Positions 9,703-17,525 of a stretch of 49,065 bases of DNA are shown here, piece after piece. The notes below the pieces were generated by a model that was not told where the DNA came from, searched no databases, and was given only the letters and a program-made list of their open reading frames with translations. The translations under genes were made by a program, and so were the position numbers. Position 1 is the stretch's first letter, and every line of letters begins with the position of its first letter. Source of the stretch: Spongiibacteraceae bacterium (GTDB taxonomy: Bacteria; Pseudomonadota; Gammaproteobacteria; Pseudomonadales; Spongiibacteraceae); NCBI GenBank assembly GCA_002710725.1, contig PAKT01000028.1:1-49065 (forward strand), in the 5' to 3' direction.

Positions 9703-10377
9703 GTGCTTCTCGAACAACTGCTCGGGCGCCAGCCTGAGGCCCTGCTGTTTGACCTCGACGGCACCCTGATCGACAGTGTGCCGGATCTTGCCAGCGCGGT
9801 AGATCACACCCTGAAAAGCGCAGACCTGCCTGTGGCGGGAGAGGCGCTGGTGCGCGGCTGGGTGGGCAATGGGGCGCGCAAACTGCTGGCGCGGGCTCTT
9901 GAGCATTGTTGCGGACGCGCAGACGAGGCCGAACTGGATCGGCTGTTGCCGGTATTTTTTGAAGCCTATGAGCATTGCTGCGCCGAGCAAACGGTGGCTT
10001 ATGCGGGTGTTGAAACAGCTCTGCAGCACTGGCATAAGGTAGGAATCAAACTCGCTTGTGTAACCAACAAGCCCGAGCGTTTTGCCCTGAAAATCATTCA
10101 TCACTTTGCTTGGGATGAATGGATGCCGGTGGTGCTGGGTGGCGATAGCCTAACTCAGAAAAAACCCTCGCCTGAGCCCTTGTGGGAAGCCTGTAGACGC
10201 CTCGGTGTAGCGCGGAACGGTGCCATTATGGTGGGAGATTCGGTAAACGATGTGCAGGCGGCCCGCGCGGCGGGCATGCCGGTCATTGCTGTGCCCTACG
10301 GCTATAACTACGGCAGCGATATTCGCGAGGCGGGGCCGGATCTGGTGGTCTCGCAACTGGATGAATTGCTGACCTAG
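9703..10377 (+). CDS. gph: Phosphoglycolate phosphatase (HAD family)
   Basis: Dephosphorylates 2-phosphoglycolate, a product of DNA 3'-end repair and oxidative metabolism. The 224-residue HAD hydrolase has the nucleophile motif LLFDLDGTLIDSVPDL, the motif II threonine in CVTNKPERF, a lysine in LTQKKPSPEP and the acidic motif IMVGDSVNDVQAARAAG. The start is GTG, two bases after the rpe stop, so coupled translation is likely. It precedes trpE as in Pseudomonas, though here a convergent DUF488 gene lies between. A hairpin terminator follows directly. Confidence 0.93.
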   Translation: MLLEQLLGRQPEALLFDLDGTLIDSVPDLASAVDHTLKSADLPVAGEALVRGWVGNGARKLLARALEHCCGRADEAELDRLLPVFFEAYEHCCAEQTVAYAGVETALQHWHKVGIKLACVTNKPERFALKIIHHFAWDEWMPVVLGGDSLTQKKPSPEPLWEACRRLGVARNGAIMVGDSVNDVQAARAAGMPVIAVPYGYNYGSDIREAGPDLVVSQLDELLT

Positions 10378-10386
10378 CCGGCCCGC

Positions 10387-10409
10387 AAGCCCGTTAATCG
10401 GGCTTTTTA
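10387..10409 (+). terminator. Rho-independent terminator of rpe-gph
   Basis: A seven-base-pair stem AAGCCCG / CGGGCTT closes on a five-base loop TTAAT and runs into a T tract. It lies ten bases after the gph stop. The same bases encode the last residues and the TAA stop of the convergent DUF488 gene. On the minus strand there is no T tract after the stem, so termination is expected mainly for the plus strand. Confidence 0.85.
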
Positions 10410-10978
10410 TAGGCGCAGCGCCTGCTCTGCTCGCGCCAGGCATTTTCCAGACATTCCTCTTCTCCGGTCAGCATGTCCGGCACGATCCCCGTTTCGTCCA
10501 TCAGCCTTCGAGCCAGCGCTGATTCGCTTTCCAACTCACCGTCGTGATTGATATGGGCGATATCCAGCCCGTGCTCGCGCTTCAGAAAATGCGCAATCAG
10601 CAGGCTGCGGTGACAGACTGCCGGGTCTTTCTCGGCGCAGGTCAGGGCAATCGAAAAACCTTTGTCGAGCCCATCGAGTAGGCGCTCCACGCCGCGCAAA
10701 AATGCGCTTGAGCGCTGCAGACGATCAAACTGTACCTGGCCGTTTTCATAGTGCGCGTCGTAGGGAGAGCGCGGCCCGAGCTCCTCGCCGAGATAGACGT
10801 AACGTATACCCGCCTTGCGCAGATGTTCTATCAGGTTCTCCCGGTGGTAGTCGTGAAAGGCCTTGCTGTAGGGCACTGAGCGCACGTCCGCCACCACATT
10901 AATGCCGTGAGCGTGCAAGTGGGCGATAAAGGTTTCGATGGCTTTGGTGGCGTAGCCGATACTGAACAGGGCAGGCAT
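10394..10978 (-). CDS. DUF488 family protein
   Basis: A 194-residue member of the DUF488 family, whose biochemical function is not established. Recognisable elements are FSIGYATKAIETFIAHL near the N-terminus, VVADVRSVPYSK, YLGEELGPR and the conserved cysteine segment LTCAEKDPAVCHRSLLIAHFL. An open frame extends to 11212, but the ATG at 10978 places the family motif at residue 4 and avoids covering the trp promoter and leader. No strong ribosome site is visible. Its 3' end lies within the gph terminator loop. It is divergent from trpE and not obviously linked to it in function. Confidence 0.85.
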   Translation of the reverse strand: MPALFSIGYATKAIETFIAHLHAHGINVVADVRSVPYSKAFHDYHRENLIEHLRKAGIRYVYLGEELGPRSPYDAHYENGQVQFDRLQRSSAFLRGVERLLDGLDKGFSIALTCAEKDPAVCHRSLLIAHFLKREHGLDIAHINHDGELESESALARRLMDETGIVPDMLTGEEECLENAWREQSRRCAYKKPD

Positions 10979-11058
10979 GAAAGGGCAGAGTCGCAAGGCT
11001 GAAGAGTCAACAGGCGCTGAGTGTAGCGGTGGCACCGGGCCGCCGCAAATCCGCAGTT

Positions 11059-11086
11059 TTACAAACCCGGGCGCTGGGGTAGAATG
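11059..11086 (+). promoter_or_regulatory. Sigma70-type promoter of the trp operon
   Basis: A -35 TTTACA (11059-11064) and -10 TAGAAT (11081-11086) are separated by 16 bases, each five of six matches to consensus. The start of transcription would fall near 11093, giving a leader of about 150 bases before trpE and about 30 before the trpL start. Confidence 0.7.
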
Positions 11087-11115
11087 CGCCTTTGAATTCA
11101 TCCTTTCATCTGGAG

Positions 11116-11228
11116 AAAACGGTGATCTGCTCCGCTCACACAGCGCTGCAATCTGATACCCGCCGATGGCGATGGTAGGCCCCTGCGTACGTGCAAGCAC
11201 GCCCCTGAACATCGTTATTCACCGTTTT
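11116..11228 (+). promoter_or_regulatory. Complementary arms spanning the trp leader
   Basis: AAAACGGTGA at 11116-11125 is an exact reverse complement of TCACCGTTTT at 11219-11228. The first arm covers the trpL GTG start; the second ends at a T tract just before the trpE ribosome site. Pairing would hide trpL initiation or create a terminator-like stem. This is a sequence observation only; a regulatory role is inferred. Confidence 0.4.
11122..11178 (+). CDS. trpL: trp leader peptide TrpL
   Basis: A short reading frame, GTG at 11122 to TAG at 11178, encodes 18 residues: [23 protein letters not shown] ribosome site at 11112-11115 is correctly spaced. Two Trp codons (11167-11169 and 11173-11175) sit immediately before the stop and alternate with Arg codons. 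Tandem or near-tandem Trp codons in a translated leader upstream of trpE are the hallmark of attenuation, which is known for Pseudomonas putida trpE. I did not find a convincing terminator/antiterminator pair, so the mechanism downstream of ribosome stalling is open. Confidence 0.8.
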   Translation: MICSAHTALQSDTRRWRW

Positions 11229-11242
11229 TGAAGGAAAGATCC

Positions 11243-12727
11243 GTGACTCCCGAACAATTTGCCGAACTGGCCCAGCAGCCCTATAACCGTATTCCGGTCT
11301 ATCGCGATGTGCTGGCTGACCTCGATACTCCCCTCAGCGCCTATCTGAAACTGGCGCGCGGCCCCTACAGCTACCTGTTCGAATCGGTGGAAGGGGGCGA
11401 GAAGTGGGGCCGCTATTCCATCATCGGTCTGCGGGCTTCCACCGTGCTGACTGTGCGTGGCAATGCGATTACTGTCACCGAAAATGGTCAGGAAATGGAA
11501 AGCCTGAGCAGTGAGGATCCGCTGGATTTTGTCGAGCAGTTTCAGGCGCGCTATCAGGCGCCGGACCTCGACGCTCTGCCGGCATTCAACGGCGGGCTTG
11601 TCGGTTACTTCGGCTACGACACAGTGCGCTACGTCGAGAAGAAGCTGGCAGCCACCTGCCCTCCGGACAAGCTCGGCAACCCGGATATACTGCTGATGCT
11701 TTCCGACGAGGTGGTTGTGTTCGACAACCTTGCCGGCGTTATCACCCTGATTGTGCACGCCGACCCCGCCGACGCCGATGCCTACAACAAGGCGCAACGG
11801 CGCCTGGATCAGCTGGAAACGCTGATGGCGGGTCCCGCGCCCGAGCTGGCGCGGCCCGCAACGGTGCCGGGCGAACTGCCCGAATCGGCCTTTGAATCGG
11901 AAGTGGGCGAAGCCGGTTACAGCGCGATGGTGGAGCGGGTAAAAGAATACACGCTCGCTGGCGATGTCATGCAGGTGGTGCCATCGCAGCGCCTGTCCAC
12001 GCCGTTTAATGCCGAGCCGATCAATCTCTATCGCGCCCTGCGACGACTGAATCCCTCACCCTATATGTTTTATCTGGATCTGGACGATTTTCATATCGTC
12101 GGTTCCAGCCCGGAAATTCTGGCGCGGGTAGAACACGGTGAAATCACCTTGCGCCCGATTGCCGGTACCCGGCGTCGCGGCCATACCGAGGCCGAAGACC
12201 GGGCGATGGAGGCCGAACTGCTGGCCGACCCGAAAGAGATTGCCGAGCACTTGATGCTGATTGATCTGGGTCGCAACGATGTCGGCCGGGTCGCGGAAAC
12301 CGGTAGCGTGGTGGTGACCGATCAGATGGTGGTCGAGCGCTATTCCCATGTGATGCATATCGTGTCCAACGTTACCGGCAAACTGAAAGCGGGTTTCAGT
12401 GCGATGGATGTGCTGCGCGCCAGTTTGCCGGCCGGTACCTTGAGTGGCGCACCCAAAGTGCGGGCGATGGAAATCATTGATGAGCTGGAGCCGGTCAAGC
12501 GCGGTGTCTACGGCGGCGCCGTAGGCTATCTGGGCTTCAACGGCAATATGGATACGGCCATTGCCATTCGCACGGCGGTCATTAAAAACGGACGTCTTTA
12601 TGTGCAGGCGGGCGGTGGCATCGTCGCGGACTCGGTGCCGCGCCTGGAATGGAAGGAAACCATGAACAAGGCGCGGGCGATGTTCCGGGCTGCGGCGATG
12701 GTGCTGGACGGTAAGGGAGATCACTGA
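11243..12727 (+). CDS. trpE: Anthranilate synthase component I TrpE
   Basis: Converts chorismate to anthranilate using ammonia supplied by TrpG; the committed step of tryptophan synthesis. The GTG at 11243, after AAGGA, gives 494 residues beginning [18 protein letters not shown], aligned with Pseudomonas TrpE; a TTG five codons earlier is less likely. The N-terminal feedback site follows the LLESX10S pattern with LFES and the Ser of GRYS, so tryptophan inhibition is expected. The catalytic half contains [26 protein letters not shown] and the C-terminal GGGIVADS. It is one base from trpG, unlike Pseudomonas where trpE is separate from trpGDC. Confidence 0.96.
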   Translation: MTPEQFAELAQQPYNRIPVYRDVLADLDTPLSAYLKLARGPYSYLFESVEGGEKWGRYSIIGLRASTVLTVRGNAITVTENGQEMESLSSEDPLDFVEQFQARYQAPDLDALPAFNGGLVGYFGYDTVRYVEKKLAATCPPDKLGNPDILLMLSDEVVVFDNLAGVITLIVHADPADADAYNKAQRRLDQLETLMAGPAPELARPATVPGELPESAFESEVGEAGYSAMVERVKEYTLAGDVMQVVPSQRLSTPFNAEPINLYRALRRLNPSPYMFYLDLDDFHIVGSSPEILARVEHGEITLRPIAGTRRRGHTEAEDRAMEAELLADPKEIAEHLMLIDLGRNDVGRVAETGSVVVTDQMVVERYSHVMHIVSNVTGKLKAGFSAMDVLRASLPAGTLSGAPKVRAMEIIDELEPVKRGVYGGAVGYLGFNGNMDTAIAIRTAVIKNGRLYVQAGGGIVADSVPRLEWKETMNKARAMFRAAAMVLDGKGDH

Positions 12728-12728
12728 A

Positions 12729-13307
12729 ATGCTGTTGATGATCGATAACTACGACTCCTTTACCTACAACATTGTGCAGTACCTTGGTGAACTCAAGGCC
12801 GAGGTCAACGTGGTGCGCAACGATGAGGTTTCCATCGACGACATTCGCGCGATGAAGCCCGAGCGCATCGTGGTGTCTCCCGGTCCCTGTACTCCCAATG
12901 AGGCGGGTATTTCCATGGAGGCGATCAAAGCCTTCGCCGGTGAGCTGCCGATACTGGGTATCTGCCTTGGTCACCAGAGCCTGGGGCAGGTGTTTGGCGG
13001 TAAGGTGGTGCGCGCCCGGCAGGTGATGCACGGTAAAACCTCTCCCATCTACCACGCGGATAAGGGTGTGTTTTCCGGCCTCAAGAATCCTCTGGTGGCG
13101 ACTCGCTATCATTCACTGGTGGTGGAAAAAGACAGTCTGCCGGATTGTCTCGAAATCACTGCGTGGACACAGACTGAAGCCGGTGAGGTCGATGAGATCA
13201 TGGGGCTACGGCACAAAACCCTGGACGTAGAAGGGGTGCAGTTTCACCCGGAATCAATCTTGAGCGAAGAGGGTCACGCCATGCTGGCCAACTTCCTTAA
13301 ACGCTGA
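12729..13307 (+). CDS. trpG: Anthranilate synthase glutamine amidotransferase TrpG
   Basis: Class I glutamine amidotransferase that delivers ammonia to TrpE. The 192 residues start [14 protein letters not shown] and carry the nucleophilic cysteine in GICLGHQ, plus the His-Glu pair in VQFHPESIL. No fused PabA-specific or TrpD extension is present. Because some bacteria share one amidotransferase between tryptophan and folate synthesis, this protein could also serve PabB. It follows trpE after one base and precedes trpD by ten. Confidence 0.95.
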   Translation: MLLMIDNYDSFTYNIVQYLGELKAEVNVVRNDEVSIDDIRAMKPERIVVSPGPCTPNEAGISMEAIKAFAGELPILGICLGHQSLGQVFGGKVVRARQVMHGKTSPIYHADKGVFSGLKNPLVATRYHSLVVEKDSLPDCLEITAWTQTEAGEVDEIMGLRHKTLDVEGVQFHPESILSEEGHAMLANFLKR

Positions 13308-13317
13308 GGGACAGTTT

Positions 13318-14352
13318 ATGGATATCAAGACTGCGTTGGGGCGCGCCATTCAGCATCTGAGCCTGAACACCGAAGAAATGGCCGCTGTGATGCGTGACAT
13401 CATGACGGGCCAGTGCACCGACGCCCAGATCGGTGCCTTTCTGGTGGCGCTGCGTATGAAAAGTGAAACCATCGACGAGATTGAAGGCGCCGCCAGAGTC
13501 ATGCGCGAGCTGGTTACGCCGGTGGATGTTGCTGATCTCTCTCATCTTGTAGATATCGTTGGTACTGGGGGCGACGGCGCCAACCTGTTCAATGTGTCTT
13601 CAGCCAGTACCTTTGTGGCGGCAGCTGCCGGCGCCGTGGTGGCCAAACACGGCAATCGCTCGGTGTCTTCCAAAAGCGGCAGCGCCGACCTGCTCGAGAG
13701 TGCCGGTATTAATCTGGGCTTGAGCGCCGAGCAGGTGGAGCAGTGCATTCGCGAAGTAGGTGTGGGTTTCATGTTTGCGGTTAATCACCACAGCGCCATG
13801 AAGCACGCTATCGGTCCGCGCAAGGAAATTGCCCAGCGCACCATCTTTAATATTTTGGGGCCGCTGACCAATCCAGCGGGCGTGAAACGCCTGTTGCTCG
13901 GTGTATTCAGTGCCGAACTGTGTCGGCCAATGGCTGAAGTGCTCAAGCGCCTGGGAGCCGAGCATGTGATGGTGGTGCATGCCAGCGACGGCCTGGATGA
14001 AATCAGTCTGGCTTCTCCCACCGAGGTGGCAGAATTGAAAGACGGTGTTATTAGCGAATACCGTATTACACCGGAAGACTGTGGTTTGAAAAGTCAGTCG
14101 CTGGTCGGTCTGGAAGTAGCCGACAGCGCGGCTTCACTGCAGCTGATTCGCGATGCCTTTTCCGGTGTGGACAGCGAGGTGGCCCGTAAGGCCGCCGATA
14201 TGGTTGCGCTCAATGCGGGTGCCGCTTTGTATGTAGCAGGAAAAGCCGATTCGCTTAAAGCCGGTGTGGCACTGGCGCAGCAAGTTATAGCCAGCGGCGC
14301 AGCACTGGAGAAAATGCAGCAGCTCGCCCAGTTTTCCCAAGGTTTGAAGTAA
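13318..14352 (+). CDS. trpD: Anthranilate phosphoribosyltransferase TrpD
   Basis: Transfers phosphoribose from PRPP to anthranilate. The 344-residue protein has the PRPP-binding [14 protein letters not shown], the [18 protein letters not shown] segment and the [11 protein letters not shown] motif of the nucleoside phosphorylase-like fold. The stop overlaps the trpC start as TAATG, implying translational coupling. Length and motifs are those of a monofunctional TrpD. Confidence 0.96.
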   Translation: MDIKTALGRAIQHLSLNTEEMAAVMRDIMTGQCTDAQIGAFLVALRMKSETIDEIEGAARVMRELVTPVDVADLSHLVDIVGTGGDGANLFNVSSASTFVAAAAGAVVAKHGNRSVSSKSGSADLLESAGINLGLSAEQVEQCIREVGVGFMFAVNHHSAMKHAIGPRKEIAQRTIFNILGPLTNPAGVKRLLLGVFSAELCRPMAEVLKRLGAEHVMVVHASDGLDEISLASPTEVAELKDGVISEYRITPEDCGLKSQSLVGLEVADSAASLQLIRDAFSGVDSEVARKAADMVALNAGAALYVAGKADSLKAGVALAQQVIASGAALEKMQQLAQFSQGLK

Positions 14353-15170
14353 TGTCGACGCCCACGGTTCTTAAAAAGATTCTCGATCGAAAAGCGGAGG
14401 AAGTTGCTGAGCGTTCACAGAAAGTTTCTCTGGAAGCCCTGCGCGAACAGGCAAAGTCAGCGTCGCCCGTACGCGGTTTTGTCGCGGCGATGGAGCGCAA
14501 ACTGGCGGCGGGCCAGTCAGCGGTAATTGCTGAATGCAAAAAGGCCTCGCCTTCCAAAGGCGTTATTCGCGCCGATTTTCAACCTGCGGCCATTGCCCGC
14601 AGTTACGAGCAGGGCGGAGCGGCTTGCCTGTCGGTGCTGACAGACCGGGATTTCTTTCAGGGCAGTGAAGCCTATCTGCAGGAAGCGCGGGCGGCCTGTT
14701 CATTGCCGGTGATTCGCAAGGATTTTATCGTTGACAGCTATCAGGTGCTGGAAGCCCGCGCCATCGGCGCTGACTGTATTCTGCTGATTGCCGCCGCCCT
14801 CAATGATGCACAGATGCGCACCTTGTATGACGAGGCTCTGGACCTGGGTATGGATGTACTCATTGAAGTACACGACGAAGACGAGTTACTGCGCACGCTG
14901 CCCCTGGGCGCCAAGCTGGTGGGTATCAACAATCGCAATCTGCACAATTTTGAAACCTCGCTCGACAATACTTTTTGTTTGCTCGATAAAATTGGTGCAG
15001 ACCGGATTGTGGTGACCGAGAGTGCGATTCACACGCCCGCCGATGTGGCCGCAATGCGAGAGCGCGGGGTGAATGCGTTTTTGGTGGGTGAGGCTTTTAT
15101 GCGGGCAGAGGAGCCTGGGGAGAAATTGGCGGAGTTGTTTGGCGTCGGACGTCTGACGTCTGACGTCTGA
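14352..15170 (+). CDS. trpC: Indole-3-glycerol phosphate synthase TrpC
   Basis: Closes the indole ring from carboxyphenylaminodeoxyribulose phosphate. The 272-residue TIM barrel shows [43 protein letters not shown] and [11 protein letters not shown]. It is the monofunctional form, without a fused TrpF. The natural C-terminus appears to end near ELFG; the last eight residues (VGRLTSDV) and the stop codon are encoded by the first copies of a GACGTC repeat that begins at 15144. trpF, trpB and trpA are not in the window. Confidence 0.95.
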   Translation: MSTPTVLKKILDRKAEEVAERSQKVSLEALREQAKSASPVRGFVAAMERKLAAGQSAVIAECKKASPSKGVIRADFQPAAIARSYEQGGAACLSVLTDRDFFQGSEAYLQEARAACSLPVIRKDFIVDSYQVLEARAIGADCILLIAAALNDAQMRTLYDEALDLGMDVLIEVHDEDELLRTLPLGAKLVGINNRNLHNFETSLDNTFCLLDKIGADRIVVTESAIHTPADVAAMRERGVNAFLVGEAFMRAEEPGEKLAELFGVGRLTSDV

Positions 15171-15231
15171 CGTCTAAGGCCACGCGCTTAGTTGGTTTAA
15201 CGTCAGACGTCCGACTTCAGACGTCCGACAA
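15144..15231. repeat. GACGTC hairpin repeat, copy A
   Basis: The left arm (15144-15177) carries tandem GACGTCTGAC-type units; the right arm (15197-15231) has the complementary GTCAGACGTCCGAC plus a second partial unit. The arms can pair over at least 16 bases around a 19-base spacer. The element lies between the convergent trpC and vfr genes, overlaps the trpC end and stops five bases before the vfr stop codon, so it may terminate both transcripts. Similar elements are at 21116-21143 and 26436-26468. Confidence 0.85.
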
Positions 15232-15236
15232 TCCCA

Positions 15237-15869
15237 TCAGCGCGTCCCAAACACCACCATGGTTTTGCCCTTAACCGACACCAGCCCCTGTTCTTCCAGA
15301 GTTTTCAGTACCCGGCCGACCATTTCCCGCGAACAGCCGACAATGCGGCCGATTTCCTGACGGGTGATCTTGATCTGCATACCGTCGGGGTGGGTCATGG
15401 CGTCAGGCTGATTGCAGAGGTCGAGCAGGGTGCGGGCAACGCGGCCGGTCACGTCCAGGAAGGCCAGGTCGCCTACCTTGCGGGTGGTCTGACGCAGGCG
15501 CTTTGCCATCTGCGTACCCAGCGCAAACAGGACTTCCGGATACTGTTCTCGGAGTTCATGAAATTTGCTGTAGCTGATTTCGGCAACTTCGCACTCGGTT
15601 TTGGTTTTGACCCAGGCCGAACGGGTTTCCTCGTGATCAAAAACGCCCATCTCACCGAAGAAATCGCCTTTGTTGAGATAGGCGACAATCATTTCCCGGC
15701 CTTCATCGTCTTCGATCAGCACGGTGACAGAACCTTCGATAATGTAATACAGCGCGTCACTGTCGTCGCCCGCGTAGATAATGGTGCTCTTGGCGGGGTA
15801 GCGGCGGCGCCGGCAATGGCTTAAAAAACCATCGAGGTTTGGAATCGCAGGCTTTGGTGCACTGATCAC
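15237..15869 (-). CDS. vfr: Cyclic-nucleotide-responsive transcription regulator Vfr/Crp
   Basis: CRP-FNR family regulator, nearly colinear with P. aeruginosa Vfr, which binds cAMP and controls virulence and global functions. The 210 residues contain the cyclic-nucleotide barrel with [11 protein letters not shown] followed by the phosphate-binding ETRSAWV, the dimerisation helix, and a winged-helix DNA reader with [20 protein letters not shown]. The C-terminus [11 protein letters not shown] is identical in character to Vfr. The start is GTG after a GAGGA site. It is convergent with trpC and divergent from the osmC-like gene, as in Pseudomonas. Confidence 0.94.
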   Translation of the reverse strand: MISAPKPAIPNLDGFLSHCRRRRYPAKSTIIYAGDDSDALYYIIEGSVTVLIEDDEGREMIVAYLNKGDFFGEMGVFDHEETRSAWVKTKTECEVAEISYSKFHELREQYPEVLFALGTQMAKRLRQTTRKVGDLAFLDVTGRVARTLLDLCNQPDAMTHPDGMQIKITRQEIGRIVGCSREMVGRVLKTLEEQGLVSVKGKTMVVFGTR

Positions 15870-16007
15870 AATGGGTCCTCTTGGAAAGGTTTTCTCAAAT
15901 TATTCGACCTATTATGCCGTGTGCAACCTCCAATGGCGACCCCTGCGAGCTTCGCGGAGCTTGTGGTAGGATGCGCTTCTCAAAAAATATCGCAATAGGG
16001 TTATCGA

Positions 16008-16427
16008 ATGGAAGCTACCGTTAAGTGGAAGGACGGTGTCAGTTTCGAAGCGGAGTCCGGTTCCGGGCATACTGTGGTCATGGATGGGCCGCCGGATCTC
16101 GGTGGTCGCAATCTGGGGCCGCGTCCCATGGAGATGCTGATTATGGGGATGGGGGGCTGTGCCTCATTTGATGTGCTCACCATATTGCAGAAGTCGCGGC
16201 AAAACGTCACTGGCTGCGAAGCGTGCATTAGTGCCGAGCGCGCCGACGCGGTGCCTGCGGTATTTACCAAAATCCATATGACTTTCAAGATTAGCGGCGA
16301 TGGCCTCAAGGAATCACTGGTCAAACGCGCGGTTGCCCTCTCGGCCGAGAAATACTGTTCCGCATCCATCATGATGGAAAAGGCCGGAGTAGAGGTGACC
16401 CACAGCTACGAGATTGTGCCCGCATGA
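16008..16427 (+). CDS. OsmC-family protein (YhfA-like)
   Basis: A 139-residue member of the OsmC/Ohr superfamily, closest in layout to E. coli YhfA and the gene next to vfr in Pseudomonas. Two cysteines are where thiol peroxidases of this fold have them: MGMGGCASFDV near residue 50 and AEKYCSASIMM near 112. Classical OsmC and Ohr reduce organic hydroperoxides; for the YhfA branch the role is not established, so only a redox function is suggested. The ATG start gives the family N-terminus, and the gene overlaps the following VOC gene by four bases. Confidence 0.88.
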   Translation: MEATVKWKDGVSFEAESGSGHTVVMDGPPDLGGRNLGPRPMEMLIMGMGGCASFDVLTILQKSRQNVTGCEACISAERADAVPAVFTKIHMTFKISGDGLKESLVKRAVALSAEKYCSASIMMEKAGVEVTHSYEIVPA

Positions 16428-16843
16428 CTGCCAAGCGGCCTCCACCGACCGCGGGCCTGCGGCATATCGCGCTTTTTGTAGAACGTTATGAAGAGACGCT
16501 GGCGTTCTATCAGAACCTGATGGGAATGGCCCTTGAGTGGCAACCCGACGCCGACAACAGCTATCTCTGTTCCGGCAATGACAATCTGGCCTTGCATCGC
16601 TATCAGGGCCCGGCGCGCGACCCGGCGACACAACGACTTGATCACATCGGTTTTATTATCGATACGATGGACGGCGTTGATGAGTGGTTTGCCTTTCTGA
16701 AGACCGAGGGCGTCAAAACCTTGTCTGAACCTCGCACCCATCGCGATGGGGCGCGCAGTTTTTACTGTCTTGATCCCGACGGCAATACGGTGCAGATCAT
16801 CTATCACCCACCGATCAGCGGCCAGCAGTTTACCCGCCCGTAG
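16424..16843 (+). CDS. VOC (glyoxalase/bleomycin-resistance) family protein
   Basis: A 139-residue vicinal-oxygen-chelate fold protein made of two paired beta-alpha-beta-beta-beta modules. Module one starts GLRHIALFVERYEETLAFYQ, module two RLDHIGFIIDTMDGVDEWF and ends LDPDGNTVQIIYH. Possible metal ligands are the histidines in LRHIAL and LDHIGF. The usual C-terminal Glu is replaced by Gln in TVQIIY. Substrate cannot be told from sequence. The start overlaps the OsmC-like stop as ATGA, so the two proteins are probably made together. Confidence 0.85.
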   Translation: MTAKRPPPTAGLRHIALFVERYEETLAFYQNLMGMALEWQPDADNSYLCSGNDNLALHRYQGPARDPATQRLDHIGFIIDTMDGVDEWFAFLKTEGVKTLSEPRTHRDGARSFYCLDPDGNTVQIIYHPPISGQQFTRP

Positions 16844-16864
16844 GGCCGCTTGTTCGACACGGCG

Positions 16865-17503
16865 TCAGAGGTAATAGGTAGAGCGCGTCATGACTTTTGA
16901 CGCCAGCGTCATGGCCTCCTTGATGCCGGGTGCAAAATCCTGCCCGCCCGCTTCAATTGCCTTGCTGGCGTGGGCGGATTCGTCTTCCAGCATTTGCTGC
17001 AGAATTGCACGCGACTTGTGGTCTTCCGGTGGCAGCTGTGTCAGATGGTCGCGCAGGTGCTTGCAGACCTGCTCTTCGGTAGCGGCCACAAAGCCCAGAC
17101 TGATTTTGTCACCCAGTGTTCCGGCGAGCGCGCCGAGGGTGAACGAGGCCGCATAGAACGCCGGGTTCAGGCGGCTGGTATGACTGCCCAGCTCCTTGAG
17201 CCGTTGCTCACACCAGGCCAGATGATCCACTTCTTCGTCGGCCGAGTGCTGCATGGCCTCGCGCACGGCGGGATCTTTGGCGGTGAGTGACTGGCCGTGA
17301 TAGAGCGCCTGGGCGCAGACTTCGCCAGTGTGATTGATCCGCATCAGGCCTGTGGTATGACGGGGACTGTCGTCGAGCAGGGCCTCGCCGTAGGTGTCGG
17401 CGGGATTGCTGCGGCGCGGGCTGGCGCTGCCCGGTACCAGCGTTTTAAGGCCCCGATCGAACGATATGAGCAGCTTGTCGATCAGTGAAAATCTTCGGTT
17501 CAT
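16865..17503 (-). CDS. coq7: 3-demethoxyubiquinol 3-hydroxylase Coq7
   Basis: Hydroxylates demethoxyubiquinol in ubiquinone synthesis with a di-iron centre. The ATG at 17503, preceded by GAGGAG, gives 212 residues ([12 protein letters not shown]...). An open frame continues 72 codons upstream but is Arg/Pro-rich and not conserved in character. Iron ligands are visible as Glu in [12 protein letters not shown], the ExxH of [12 protein letters not shown], Glu in [10 protein letters not shown] and the ExxH of [10 protein letters not shown]. Pseudomonas has coq7 at the same distance from vfr, though speD, found there, is absent here. Confidence 0.95.
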   Translation of the reverse strand: MNRRFSLIDKLLISFDRGLKTLVPGSASPRRSNPADTYGEALLDDSPRHTTGLMRINHTGEVCAQALYHGQSLTAKDPAVREAMQHSADEEVDHLAWCEQRLKELGSHTSRLNPAFYAASFTLGALAGTLGDKISLGFVAATEEQVCKHLRDHLTQLPPEDHKSRAILQQMLEDESAHASKAIEAGGQDFAPGIKEAMTLASKVMTRSTYYL

Positions 17504-17525
17504 GCGGTTCTCCTCGCCGGCCATT

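Noticed and set aside
10979-11212. N-terminal extension of the DUF488 frame
   Set aside because: Would cover the trp promoter and leader; DUF488 homology begins at the ATG at 10978.
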